From contig JBCCPJ010000006.1 in NCBI GenBank assembly GCA_039024895.1, positions 94,031 to 158,030 of the forward strand: 64,000 bases of DNA, written 5' to 3'. The DNA comes from JAJDOD01 sp039024895. GTDB lineage: Bacteria; Pseudomonadota; Alphaproteobacteria; Rhodobacterales; Rhodobacteraceae. The position numbers and the translations under genes are program-made. Numbering within the stretch: position 1 is the stretch's first letter; each line of letters starts with the position of its first letter. The notes beneath the pieces are model-generated. The model was not told the origin of the DNA, searched no databases, and saw nothing but the letters and a program-made list of their open reading frames with translations. Positions 37,136-45,222 of the stretch are shown piece by piece.

Positions 37136-37987
37136 TTGGACGGTGCGCTTTATCGGTCGGTTTTGTATATTCCAGGCGCGAAATCACGGGCACTTGACAA
37201 GTCGCGCAGACTGAATGTCGACGCGATTATCTTCGATTTGGAGGATGCCGTTACTCCCGACGAGAAGGTTCGGGCGCGAGACATCCTAGAGGAGCAACTT
37301 GCTGAAGGCGGCTATGGGCACCGTGTCAAGATTGTACGCATCAATGGGCTGGACACGGCTTGGGGTGCCGATGATGCCCGCGCAGTGGCAGAAATGGCCT
37401 GCGATGCCGTGTTGCTGCCGAAGACAGAGAGCGCGTCGCAAATCAAAGAACTCGCGAACCTGGTCCCCGGAAAGGCAATTTGGTGTATGATGGAGACACC
37501 ACGCGGTGTTGTGAATGCCCTCGAAGTGGCCGATATGCCCGAAGTCGAGGGCTTTGTCATGGGCACCAACGATCTTGCCAAAGACATCGGCTGCGAGACT
37601 GGTGGCAACAGGATGGCCATGATGGGTAGTTTGCAAATGTGCATCCTGGCGGCACGCGCAGCGGGTATCGTGATTGTCGATGGTGTGTACAATGCCTTCA
37701 AAGATGACGCTGGCCTCAAATCCGAATGCGAGCAGGGGCTCGCATTGGGGATGGACGGCAAGACGCTCATCCACCCGGCGCAAGTAGAGATCACCAACGC
37801 CGTGTTCGCGCCGTCGGATCAAGAGGTTGCCTTGGCCAAGCGCCAAATTGCGGCGTTCGAGGAAGCAGAGGCAAAGGGCGAAGGTGTCGCGGTTGTTGAC
37901 GGCAAGATTGTCGAAAACCTGCATGTCGTCACCGCTAATGCCCTTTTGGCGAAAGCTGAAGCGGTGGCAGCGAGGGACACGGTATGA
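37136..37987 (+). CDS. mcl2: CitE-like CoA-ester lyase/hydrolase, probably (3S)-malyl-CoA thioesterase Mcl2
   Basis: In the ethylmalonyl-CoA pathway of Rhodobacter, Mcl2 hydrolyses (3S)-malyl-CoA to malate. The protein has the CitE-family beta barrel: YRSVLYIPGAKSRALDKS, DAIIFDLEDAVTPDEK, the glutamate in MMETPRGV, GTNDLAKDIG and the C-terminal lid segment GKTLIHPAQVEITN. A start at TTG 37136 is proposed: AGAAGG lies 9 bp upstream and the remaining 283 residues match the short Mcl2 form; no ATG occurs near that end. The neighbouring mesaconyl-CoA hydratase gene supports the Mcl2 assignment over citrate lyase. Malyl-CoA lyase activity (Mcl1) cannot be excluded by eye. Confidence 0.82.
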   Translation: MDGALYRSVLYIPGAKSRALDKSRRLNVDAIIFDLEDAVTPDEKVRARDILEEQLAEGGYGHRVKIVRINGLDTAWGADDARAVAEMACDAVLLPKTESASQIKELANLVPGKAIWCMMETPRGVVNALEVADMPEVEGFVMGTNDLAKDIGCETGGNRMAMMGSLQMCILAARAAGIVIVDGVYNAFKDDAGLKSECEQGLALGMDGKTLIHPAQVEITNAVFAPSDQEVALAKRQIAAFEEAEAKGEGVAVVDGKIVENLHVVTANALLAKAEAVAARDTV

Positions 37988-38090
37988 TCGCTTTGTGCTG
38001 GAGCGATGCGCGTTAACTCGGTGGGCGGAGATACGGCGCTTTTCCCTTTCAACTTGTGGACTGCGTAGAACCCGTGCGGAGACAGATAAC

Positions 38091-39122
38091 GTGAAGACAA
38101 ATCCCGGTCGTTTTTTTGAAGATTACACCCTCGGTGAAATTATTCACCACGCTGTCCCGCGCACCCTGGAAGGCGGAGAGAAAGCGCTCTATCACGCGGT
38201 CTATCCTGCGCGCCATGCCCTTATGTCTTCGGCCGAATTTGCGCGCAGCTGTGGATTGATGGGTGCGCCCTTTGACGAATTTTTGGTATTTCATACAGTT
38301 TTTGGAAAGACCGTCCCCGACATTTCGTTAAATGCTGTTGCAAACCTCGGCTACGCAGAGGGCCGCTGGCTTAAGCCCGTGTTGCCCGGAGCGACATTGA
38401 CGGCAAAATCAGAGGTCATTGGCCTGAAGCAAAACTCGAACGGGAAGACGGGTATCGTTTGGGTGCGTACGACAGGGTCGGACCAAAGCGGCGAAGCTGT
38501 CCTCGACTATGTGCGTTGGGTAATGGTTCGCAAGGGCAATGTAGAAGCGCCAGTGCCAGAAGCGACGGTCCCCGATCTGAAGCCTGCGCTACAGCCAGAA
38601 GACCTGAGCATTCCACAAGGTCTGGACTTTTCCAGCTATAATTTTCAGCTCGCAGGAGAACCCCATCGTTTCGGCGACTACGAGATCGGTGAAAAGATGG
38701 ATCATGTCGACCGCGTTACCGTTGAAGAAGCGGAGCATATGATGGCGACGCGTCTCTGGCAGAACACGGCGAAAGTTCATTTCGATGCCACATATCGAGA
38801 GGATGGCAAGCGGTTGATCTACGGCGGACATGTCATCTCGTTGGCGCGGTCGCTGTCCTTCAATGGGTTGGCGAATGCGCAGATGGTCGTTGGATTGAAC
38901 GGTGGCTCCCATGTCAGCCCGCTATTTGCTGGAGACACGGTTTGTGCTTGGTCCGAAGTGCTTGACAAAGCTGACGTCTCGGTGCCTGGCGTCGGCGCAC
39001 TAAGGCTCCGTTTGGTGGCACATAAACCCGAGGTAGACGCCTTTGCCTTGAAGCGCGCTGATGGGAGTTATGAGGCAGGTGTTTTGCTCGACCTCGACTA
39101 CTGGGTTTTGGTGCCAACCTAA
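38091..39122 (+). CDS. mch: Mesaconyl-CoA hydratase (beta-methylmalyl-CoA dehydratase)
   Basis: Mch interconverts mesaconyl-CoA and beta-methylmalyl-CoA in the ethylmalonyl-CoA pathway. The 343-residue protein is a double hot-dog MaoC-like enzyme: PGRFFEDYTLGEIIHH in the first half, then RFGDYEIGEKMDHVDRVTVEEAEHMMATRLWQNTAKVHFD and YGGHVISLARSLSFNG in the second. These match the Rhodobacter Mch pattern that I remember. The start is GTG at 38091 after GGAGACAG; the frame extends upstream but overlaps mcl2. It lies 103 bp after mcl2 and ends 48 bp before the first sdh operator. Confidence 0.93.
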   Translation: MKTNPGRFFEDYTLGEIIHHAVPRTLEGGEKALYHAVYPARHALMSSAEFARSCGLMGAPFDEFLVFHTVFGKTVPDISLNAVANLGYAEGRWLKPVLPGATLTAKSEVIGLKQNSNGKTGIVWVRTTGSDQSGEAVLDYVRWVMVRKGNVEAPVPEATVPDLKPALQPEDLSIPQGLDFSSYNFQLAGEPHRFGDYEIGEKMDHVDRVTVEEAEHMMATRLWQNTAKVHFDATYREDGKRLIYGGHVISLARSLSFNGLANAQMVVGLNGGSHVSPLFAGDTVCAWSEVLDKADVSVPGVGALRLRLVAHKPEVDAFALKRADGSYEAGVLLDLDYWVLVPT

Positions 39123-39169
39123 CGTGTTCGACGTCATTTTCGTAAATGAAAACTGAAGAAAATAGAAAC

Positions 39170-39200
39170 TGTGATCACACTTTATTTTACTGTGATCACA
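39170..39200 (+). promoter_or_regulatory. Paired TGTGATCACA operators upstream of sdhC
   Basis: Two perfect copies of TGTGATCACA at 39170-39179 and 39191-39200, centres 21 bp apart, separated by an AT-rich spacer ending in TTTTAC. The proximal site ends 116 bp before the sdhC ATG. Position and spacing match the pair upstream of sucC. Confidence 0.78.
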
Positions 39201-39315
39201 GAATGTAGTAATTTGTTCACTAGGGCCGGTAAAGGGTGCGCTGCAGCGCCGCAGTGGCGTGACAGTCCCCGAAAATTGTTAGACAAAACAGCAATACAAC
39301 TAAGGAGTCGGCCCT

Positions 39316-39699
39316 ATGGCTGATGTGAATCGCGGGAACCGCCCGCTGTCACCGCATCTGCAAGTTTATCGCCCGCAGCTGACATCGATGTCGTCGATCA
39401 TGGTGCGGATAACCGGCATCGCCTGCCTCGGCGGCGCCTTCCTGGTTGTGTGGTGGCTCCTTGCGGCGTCGACATCGGAAGCCGCATTTTCGTTCATCGA
39501 CGGCTTACTGCGGAGTTGGTTTGGCGATATCGTCTTGCTCGGTGCCACATGGGCGGTTTTCTACCACATGCTTGGGCGCCTAAGACACGTGATCTGGGAT
39601 CTGGGCTACTGTCTTGATGTGCCCACCTCCGAAAAGATGGCTATCGGCATGTTTGGCGCGGCGACTGTTTTGACAGCGCTTGCCGCATTGGTCTTGTGA
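39316..39699 (+). CDS. sdhC: Succinate dehydrogenase cytochrome b556 subunit
   Basis: SdhC is one of the two membrane anchors of complex II and helps bind haem b and ubiquinone. The N-terminus RPLSPHLQVYRPQLTSMSSIMVRITG is the SdhC family signature. Three hydrophobic helices follow, and the haem-ligand histidine lies in FYHMLGRLRHVIWDLGY. The length is 127 residues and the ribosome-binding site is AAGGAG. It is the first gene of sdhCDA-x-y-B. Confidence 0.95.
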   Translation: MADVNRGNRPLSPHLQVYRPQLTSMSSIMVRITGIACLGGAFLVVWWLLAASTSEAAFSFIDGLLRSWFGDIVLLGATWAVFYHMLGRLRHVIWDLGYCLDVPTSEKMAIGMFGAATVLTALAALVL

Positions 39700-39709
39700 G
39701 GAGAGCGAC

Positions 39710-40081
39710 ATGAACTTCCGAACTGACCGCAAACGCGCCATTGGCACTGGTTCTGGCAGAGAAGGCACACATCACCATTGGCAAATGATGATCAGCTCGA
39801 TTGCGCTGGTTTTTGTGGTGCCACTTTTTGTCATCGTTTTCGGTATCGGGCTCGGTGGTAGTCACGAAGAAGTGATGGCTTACCTCAGCAAGCCATTCCC
39901 GGCTATCACACTCGCCATCTGTCTTGTTGTCTGTATCCGTCACTTTATGTTCGAGGCACTGGAAGCCATCGAAGACTATGTTCACGGGCTCGCCGGACGG
40001 CTTGCCATATTCGGGACGACAGCCATCTCCTATGTGCTGATGGCTGTCGCACTTTTCGCCATCGCCAAGATCGCGCTTTAA
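39710..40081 (+). CDS. sdhD: Succinate dehydrogenase hydrophobic anchor subunit
   Basis: SdhD completes the complex II membrane anchor. The 123-residue protein begins MNFRTDRKRAIGTGSGREGTHHHWQM, followed by three helices, with the haem/quinone region RHFMFEALEAIEDYVHG, which is typical of alphaproteobacterial SdhD. The ATG at 39710 follows GAGGAGAG overlapping the sdhC end. sdhA follows after 12 bp. Confidence 0.93.
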   Translation: MNFRTDRKRAIGTGSGREGTHHHWQMMISSIALVFVVPLFVIVFGIGLGGSHEEVMAYLSKPFPAITLAICLVVCIRHFMFEALEAIEDYVHGLAGRLAIFGTTAISYVLMAVALFAIAKIAL

Positions 40082-40093
40082 GGATTTCAGCCA

Positions 40094-41899
40094 ATGGCAG
40101 CTTACGAATACGAAACCCACGAATACGACTGCATCGTGGTTGGAGCCGGTGGGTCCGGCCTCCGTGCAACACTTGGCATGGCGGAGCAGGGGCTACGAAC
40201 GGCTTGCATCACAAAGGTTTTTCCGACGCGGTCGCATACAGTTGCCGCGCAAGGTGGAATTGCCGCGTCGCTCGGTAACATGGGTCCAGACCATTGGCAG
40301 TGGCACATGTATGACACCGTGAAGGGCTCCGATTGGCTGGGTGATACAGACGCGATGGAGTATCTTGCTCGGGAGGCGCCGAAGGCCGTCTATGAGCTTG
40401 AGCACTACGGCGTGCCGTTTAGCCGTACTGAGGAAGGGCAGATATACCAACGTCCTTTTGGCGGGCATACGACCGAGTTTGGCGAAGGCCCCCCCGTACA
40501 GCGCACCTGCGCCGCAGCGGACCGAACAGGGCATGCGATCTTGCATACGCTCTATGGCCAGTCGCTCAAGAACAACGCGGAATTCTATATCGAATACTTC
40601 GCCATAGACCTCATCATGGCGGATGACGGTACCTGTCAGGGCGTGGTGGCCTGGTGCTTGGAAGACGGATCCGTCCATGTCTTCAACGCGAAAATGACGG
40701 TTTTGGCGACGGGTGGCTATGGTCGCGCCTATTTCAGCGCAACATCCGCCCATACCTGCACCGGTGATGGCGGCGGCATGGTCGCACGTGCAGGCATGCC
40801 GCTTCAGGACATGGAGTTTGTACAGTTTCACCCGACCGGCATTTATGGGTCGGGTTGCCTGATTACGGAAGGCGCGCGGGGCGAAGGCGGTTATCTGACC
40901 AACTCCGACGGCGAACGCTTCATGGAACGTTATGCCCCGACCTACAAAGACCTTGCGAGCCGCGATGTGGTCTCGCGCTGTATGACGATGGAAATCCGCG
41001 ATGGGCGTGGTGTTGGGGCAGATGGTGATCACATTCATTTGCACCTGAACCACTTACCGCCTGAAACGCTGGCCGAACGTTTGCCCGGCATCTCGGAAAG
41101 TGCGCGCATCTTTGCGGGCGTGGACTTGACGAAGGAACCGATCCCGGTCCTGCCAACCGTGCATTACAATATGGGCGGCATTCCCACCAACTATTGGGGC
41201 GAAGTCCTGAACCCGACGGCAGCTTCGCCCGATCAGGTCTCACCTGGGCTCATGGCCGTAGGCGAGGCTGGCTGCGCGTCAGTCCACGGCGCAAACCGGC
41301 TTGGATCAAATTCGCTGATCGACCTCGTTGTGTTTGGACGGGCAGCGGGCATTCGCGCAGGCGAAGTGGTAGATCGCACCAACGGCAACCCGTCTCTAAA
41401 CCAAGCGTCCGTCGATGCAGCGCTCGACCGTTTTGACCGGCTACGTCACGCGGATGGCGCTGTGCCCACGGCGGAACTGCGGCTTGAGATGCAAAAGGCC
41501 ATGCAAGCGGACGCCGCCGTTTTCCGCACCGACAAGACGCTGGCGGAGGGTGCCACGAAAATGACTGCAATCGCTGGCAAGGTTGCCGATGTCAAAGTTT
41601 CGGATCGTTCGTTGATCTGGAACTCCGACTTGATGGAGACGTTGGAGCTCGAAAACCTGATGCCCAATGCGCTTGCAACCATCGTCAGTGCGGAAGCGCG
41701 GAAGGAAAGCCGGGGTGCCCATGCCCATGAGGATTATCCGGACCGCGACGATGAAAAATGGCGTGTCCATACCCTTGCCTGGGTCGATGACGCCGATGTC
41801 TCGCTGGACTACCGGGGTGTGCATTTAAACCCGCTTCTCGGGCACAATGAGGGTGGCATCGATCTGGCAAGGATTGCGCCCAAGGCACGCGTTTACTAA
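40094..41899 (+). CDS. sdhA: Succinate dehydrogenase flavoprotein subunit
   Basis: SdhA oxidises succinate on a covalently bound FAD. The Rossmann loop VVGAGGSGLRATLGMAE, the FAD-linked histidine in PTRSHTVAAQGGIAASLG, the substrate loop FHPTGIYGSG and the catalytic arginine in RYAPTYKDLASRDVVSR, then HYNMGGIPTNYWGEV and the C-terminal helical domain are all visible. The length is 601 residues. The stop TAA overlaps the ATG of the following lipoprotein gene by one base. Confidence 0.98.
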   Translation: MAAYEYETHEYDCIVVGAGGSGLRATLGMAEQGLRTACITKVFPTRSHTVAAQGGIAASLGNMGPDHWQWHMYDTVKGSDWLGDTDAMEYLAREAPKAVYELEHYGVPFSRTEEGQIYQRPFGGHTTEFGEGPPVQRTCAAADRTGHAILHTLYGQSLKNNAEFYIEYFAIDLIMADDGTCQGVVAWCLEDGSVHVFNAKMTVLATGGYGRAYFSATSAHTCTGDGGGMVARAGMPLQDMEFVQFHPTGIYGSGCLITEGARGEGGYLTNSDGERFMERYAPTYKDLASRDVVSRCMTMEIRDGRGVGADGDHIHLHLNHLPPETLAERLPGISESARIFAGVDLTKEPIPVLPTVHYNMGGIPTNYWGEVLNPTAASPDQVSPGLMAVGEAGCASVHGANRLGSNSLIDLVVFGRAAGIRAGEVVDRTNGNPSLNQASVDAALDRFDRLRHADGAVPTAELRLEMQKAMQADAAVFRTDKTLAEGATKMTAIAGKVADVKVSDRSLIWNSDLMETLELENLMPNALATIVSAEARKESRGAHAHEDYPDRDDEKWRVHTLAWVDDADVSLDYRGVHLNPLLGHNEGGIDLARIAPKARVY

Positions 41900-42222
41900 T
41901 GGCTTGGTTCGCCTCAGGTCTCACGCCGAGCCGACGGCGGGCCTACCCCATCTCAAGCGCGCTCCTTCTTTTGGGAATGGCAGCCTGCGGGCCGGTCTCG
42001 CCGGAACGTGCCGCCGACATGTGCGAAGACCGGGCGCGTGCAGCCACCGGACCAACTGGTGAAGTGGGCGTCGGTGTCGGCTCTGGCGGCGTCGGCGGAC
42101 GGGTCGAAATCGGGATCACCAGCGACTTCATTCAGGGCCGCGATCCGTTTGTCGTTTACGAAGAATGTGTTCGTCAGAAAACGGGCCAGGGCCCCATCCG
42201 CCCGCTAAATCTCGATAGATAG
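41899..42222 (+). CDS. Putative lipoprotein in the sdh operon, first of two
   Basis: The 107-residue product has an N-terminal signal with lipobox LLGMAAC near residue 30. The mature part includes a cysteine pair (CEDR and YEECV) and a glycine-valine-rich central segment (EVGVGVGSGGVGGRVEIGI) that looks like a beta hairpin. It is not a known Sdh subunit. Its ATG overlaps the sdhA stop (TAATG), so it is co-translated with sdhA. I do not know the family. Confidence 0.72.
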   Translation: MAWFASGLTPSRRRAYPISSALLLLGMAACGPVSPERAADMCEDRARAATGPTGEVGVGVGSGGVGGRVEIGITSDFIQGRDPFVVYEECVRQKTGQGPIRPLNLDR

Positions 42223-42364
42223 TCATGGTGCATTTTCCAATCTCCATGGATACGAGCCGGAACGAACTGCGGATATCGCCGGAGAACAATTTCGGTGCCT
42301 GCGCGCCTGCGAAAACCACCAAAGCAAGTAAGTTTGCGAAACATCACGAGATGAAGGAGGCAGC

Positions 42365-42685
42365 ATGAGAACGCCTTTATGTCTGGCAATGTGTCTCTTC
42401 GGCCTCCTGGCCTGCACCCCGGCCCAACAGGACGAATTAACGCGCGACGCCGCAAAGCGTGCCGTGCGCCCTGTTCTGGAAGACCGCTTGCCGGGTGTTC
42501 CGATTGAGCCCGCGACCGATTGCATCATCGACAACGCAAGCTCCTCGGAGTTACTTTCACTGGCTGCGGATGCTGTGACCGGCCCTACGGCCAATACAGT
42601 CGAAATCGTCTCGGATATCGCCACGCGCCCTGAGACTATTCGTTGCCTGGCGACTGAAGGTTTGCCCGCCCTTCTGACGCTTTGA
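42365..42685 (+). CDS. Putative lipoprotein in the sdh operon, second of two
   Basis: The 106-residue product has a signal peptide with lipobox LLAC (MRTPLCLAMCLFGLLAC) and an alpha-helical mature part with two further cysteines (TDCIIDN and IRCLATE) that could pair. AAGGAGGCAGC precedes the ATG, a strong ribosome-binding site. It lies 142 bp after the first lipoprotein gene and 17 bp before sdhB. It is not a Sdh subunit by sequence; a role in complex II assembly or in the periplasm is inference. Confidence 0.75.
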   Translation: MRTPLCLAMCLFGLLACTPAQQDELTRDAAKRAVRPVLEDRLPGVPIEPATDCIIDNASSSELLSLAADAVTGPTANTVEIVSDIATRPETIRCLATEGLPALLTL

Positions 42686-42702
42686 ATTGAGAGGAACGTT
42701 TC

Positions 42703-43497
42703 ATGGTACAATTCAACCTGCCGAAGAATTCCACGATCCGCACCGGTAAGACATGGCCGAAGCCCGAGGGCGCAACCAATGTCCGGAAGGTCAGAGTTTA
42801 TCGCTGGAATCCGGATGATGGCGAGAACCCGCGTGTCGATACCTATTTTGTGGATATGGATACCTGCGGTCCGATGGTGCTGGATATCCTCATCAAAATC
42901 AAAAATGAGATTGATCCGACGCTCACGTTCCGCCGCTCTTGTCGTGAGGGAATTTGCGGGTCTTGCGCGATGAATATTGGAGGCGTCAAAAGCCGCGGTA
43001 TCAATACCCTCGCCTGCATTTACGGCCATGACGAGATTGACGGCGATATCGCGATCTATCCTTTGCCCCATATGCCGGTGGTGAAGGACCTTATCCCGGA
43101 CCTCACCCATTTCTATGCCCAACACGCGTCGATCATGCCGTGGCTTGAGACAAAGACCAATCGGCCCGCCAAGGAGTGGAAGCAGTCCATCGAGGATCGC
43201 AAGAAATTGGACGGGTTGTACGAATGCGTGATGTGCGCCTCTTGTTCGACATCCTGCCCATCTTACTGGTGGAATGGTGATCGCTATCTGGGACCAGCAG
43301 CACTTCTACATGCCTATCGCTGGATTATAGACAGCCGTGACGAGGCAACCGGTGAACGGCTCGACGAGCTGGAGGACCCGTTCAAGCTATATCGCTGTCA
43401 TACGATTATGAACTGCGCGAAGACTTGTCCGAAGGGCCTGAACCCTGCAAAGGCAATCGCCGAAATCAAGAAGATGATGGTCGAGCGCGTTGTCTGA
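42703..43497 (+). CDS. sdhB: Succinate dehydrogenase iron-sulfur subunit
   Basis: SdhB passes electrons from FAD to quinone through three iron-sulfur clusters. The 2Fe-2S motif CREGICGSCAMNIGG with the later TLAC is near residues 75-105; the 4Fe-4S motif CVMCASCSTSCP and the 3Fe-4S motif CHTIMNCAKTCP follow. The length of 264 residues is standard. Its separation from sdhA by two lipoprotein genes is unusual compared with E. coli. Confidence 0.98.
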   Translation: MVQFNLPKNSTIRTGKTWPKPEGATNVRKVRVYRWNPDDGENPRVDTYFVDMDTCGPMVLDILIKIKNEIDPTLTFRRSCREGICGSCAMNIGGVKSRGINTLACIYGHDEIDGDIAIYPLPHMPVVKDLIPDLTHFYAQHASIMPWLETKTNRPAKEWKQSIEDRKKLDGLYECVMCASCSTSCPSYWWNGDRYLGPAALLHAYRWIIDSRDEATGERLDELEDPFKLYRCHTIMNCAKTCPKGLNPAKAIAEIKKMMVERVV

Positions 43498-43714
43498 CAG
43501 CATGCGCTTCGACCGCTGACTTCACCTCGCCCCGCGGACCAGCCTCCCCTGTCGCATCAAAAAGAATTGTGCATTTGCGCGCGTGCTGCACATTCTGCGT
43601 GAACGCTCGACGCGGTTGCACAGCGTTTCGGCGTGCGCTGCGTGCCTTCCGCGCATTGTCTGAGGGGTTTGCCCTGTATCTCCCATCCGGAAATCGACGG
43701 AAGGGAGTTCGAAT

Positions 43715-45130
43715 ATGCTCAGATCAGCTGGTATTAGGTTCATTGTTGTTGGCGCGTTAGCGCTATTGATGTTTGTCCCGCTGGGACTTGTCGGCGATGT
43801 AATTAAGGAAAGGGCGCGCTACTCGGAAACGACAATTCGCGACATCAGTCAGGAATGGGGCGGATCGCAGCTTTTGAGCGGTCCCGTGCTTGTTATCCCG
43901 GTGACGGAGGAAGTTACCTATGAGCGCAAACGTGAGGCGGTCGACCCCGTAACGGGGCGCACATTGCGCGACGAGCGGAATTTCGTGATCTATGACCGGT
44001 ATGAGGAAACAGTCACCGAAGCGCGAGCGCATGTCTTCCTTTACCCTGAGGAATTCGCTCTCGACGTTACATCGCAGTCGCAAACGCGCAAGCGCGGTAT
44101 CTTTGCCGTCCCGGTATTTACTGCCGATCTCGCGCTAGATTTCAATTTCGATACGGACGTTGTCGCTTCGGTGCTGAACGAAGAAGAGACACCGGATTGG
44201 GAAGCGGCGGAACTGCGTGTTCATTTGGGATCAAACCGGGCGCTCCGTGGTGAGACTGTTCTGGCCGCTGACGCAAATGCGTACCGTCTTGAGCCGATCC
44301 CCCATGACGAGTCAAAGCTGACGGGCATCTATTCGAAGCTCGGCGACCCCCGAGAATTGGGCGAAATGTCCCTCAAGCTGTCGCTCAATGGTGCCCAGGT
44401 TTTTGGAGTGGCCGCCGTTGGACGTGTGAGCCGGATGACCTTGGCCAGCGATTGGCCCGATCCAAGCTTCTTTGGGAGCTTTCTGCCGGACACTTCCGAC
44501 ATCTCAGAGGAGGGCTTTTCGGCCACCTGGACGGTGCCCCATCTGGCGCGTTCCTTGCCACAGGTCTCGCGCGAGATGCCCGATGACACGGCGCGACGTA
44601 TTGCGACGATGCAGGTGAAGTTTCTTACCCCGAATGAATTTTACCAAAAGGCCTGGCGTGCAGCGCGCTACGGCATTTTGTTTATCGCCCTGACATTCTT
44701 GACAATTTTGCTTCTCGACCGAACGAACGAGCGCCCTGCGCACCCGGTTCAATACCTGATGGTTGGCTTGGCGCAGTCCATCTTCATTCTACTGATGGTG
44801 GCCTATGCCGAGCAGATCGGCTTCGGTGCCGCCTATGCGCTAGCGGCTGGAGCCACGATTGGCTTGCTTGGGATGTTTGGCGCGACGGCTTTGAAACTCG
44901 GTCGCAGAACAGGTGTGCTGGTGGGCATGCTCGTGGCCGTATACGGCGTTCTGTTCATGATTTTACGGAGCGCTGATTATGCACTATTGGCAGGTGCGAC
45001 CTTCGCCTTCGTAGCGCTTGCCCTGACGATGTGGCTGACGCGCAACGAGGAGTGGAGCGGTGGGGATCGACCGATGCTTCGTTGGCCAGCGCGCCGCTCA
45101 CCAAAGCCAGGTATCGATCCCGCCGGATGA
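43715..45130 (+). CDS. creD: Cell envelope integrity protein CreD family
   Basis: CreD is an inner-membrane protein linked to envelope stress and colicin resistance in other bacteria; its mechanism is unclear. The 471-residue protein has one N-terminal helix (FIVVGALALLMFVPLGLVG), a large periplasmic domain with SQEWGGSQLLSGPVLVIPV (a CreD hallmark), and a C-terminal bundle of about five helices. The conserved FLTPNEFYQKAWRAARYGILFI segment leads into the bundle. No creB or creC gene accompanies it. A strong terminator follows. Confidence 0.9.
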   Translation: MLRSAGIRFIVVGALALLMFVPLGLVGDVIKERARYSETTIRDISQEWGGSQLLSGPVLVIPVTEEVTYERKREAVDPVTGRTLRDERNFVIYDRYEETVTEARAHVFLYPEEFALDVTSQSQTRKRGIFAVPVFTADLALDFNFDTDVVASVLNEEETPDWEAAELRVHLGSNRALRGETVLAADANAYRLEPIPHDESKLTGIYSKLGDPRELGEMSLKLSLNGAQVFGVAAVGRVSRMTLASDWPDPSFFGSFLPDTSDISEEGFSATWTVPHLARSLPQVSREMPDDTARRIATMQVKFLTPNEFYQKAWRAARYGILFIALTFLTILLLDRTNERPAHPVQYLMVGLAQSIFILLMVAYAEQIGFGAAYALAAGATIGLLGMFGATALKLGRRTGVLVGMLVAVYGVLFMILRSADYALLAGATFAFVALALTMWLTRNEEWSGGDRPMLRWPARRSPKPGIDPAG

Positions 45131-45154
45131 AGGGCGCGCGCGCTTGAAACCGTG

Positions 45155-45186
45155 CCCGGCGATCTCTGGTCGCCGGGTATTTTTTG
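45155..45186 (+). terminator. Intrinsic terminator after creD
   Basis: Perfect 8-bp stem CCCGGCGA / TCGCCGGG with a 7-nt loop, followed by TATTTTTTG. It ends 37 bp before the DUF1989 gene, so that gene must have a promoter overlapping or just after this hairpin. Confidence 0.9.
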
Positions 45187-45222
45187 TGTAACCTGCGCGA
45201 GAATTTTCGAAAGGACGAGACG

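Noticed and set aside
39238..39260. CTGC..GCAG with a six-base spacer in the sdhC leader as a PhaR site
   Set aside because: The spacer is six bases, outside the recalled 3-4, and the surrounding sequence is GC-rich.
41025..41036. GGTGATCACA inside sdhA
   Set aside because: Single copy within coding sequence encoding conserved residues; not treated as part of the regulon.
42223..43125. 300-codon minus-strand frame over the sdhB region
   Set aside because: Antisense shadow of sdhB and the second lipoprotein gene, both of which have clear motifs and ribosome-binding sites.
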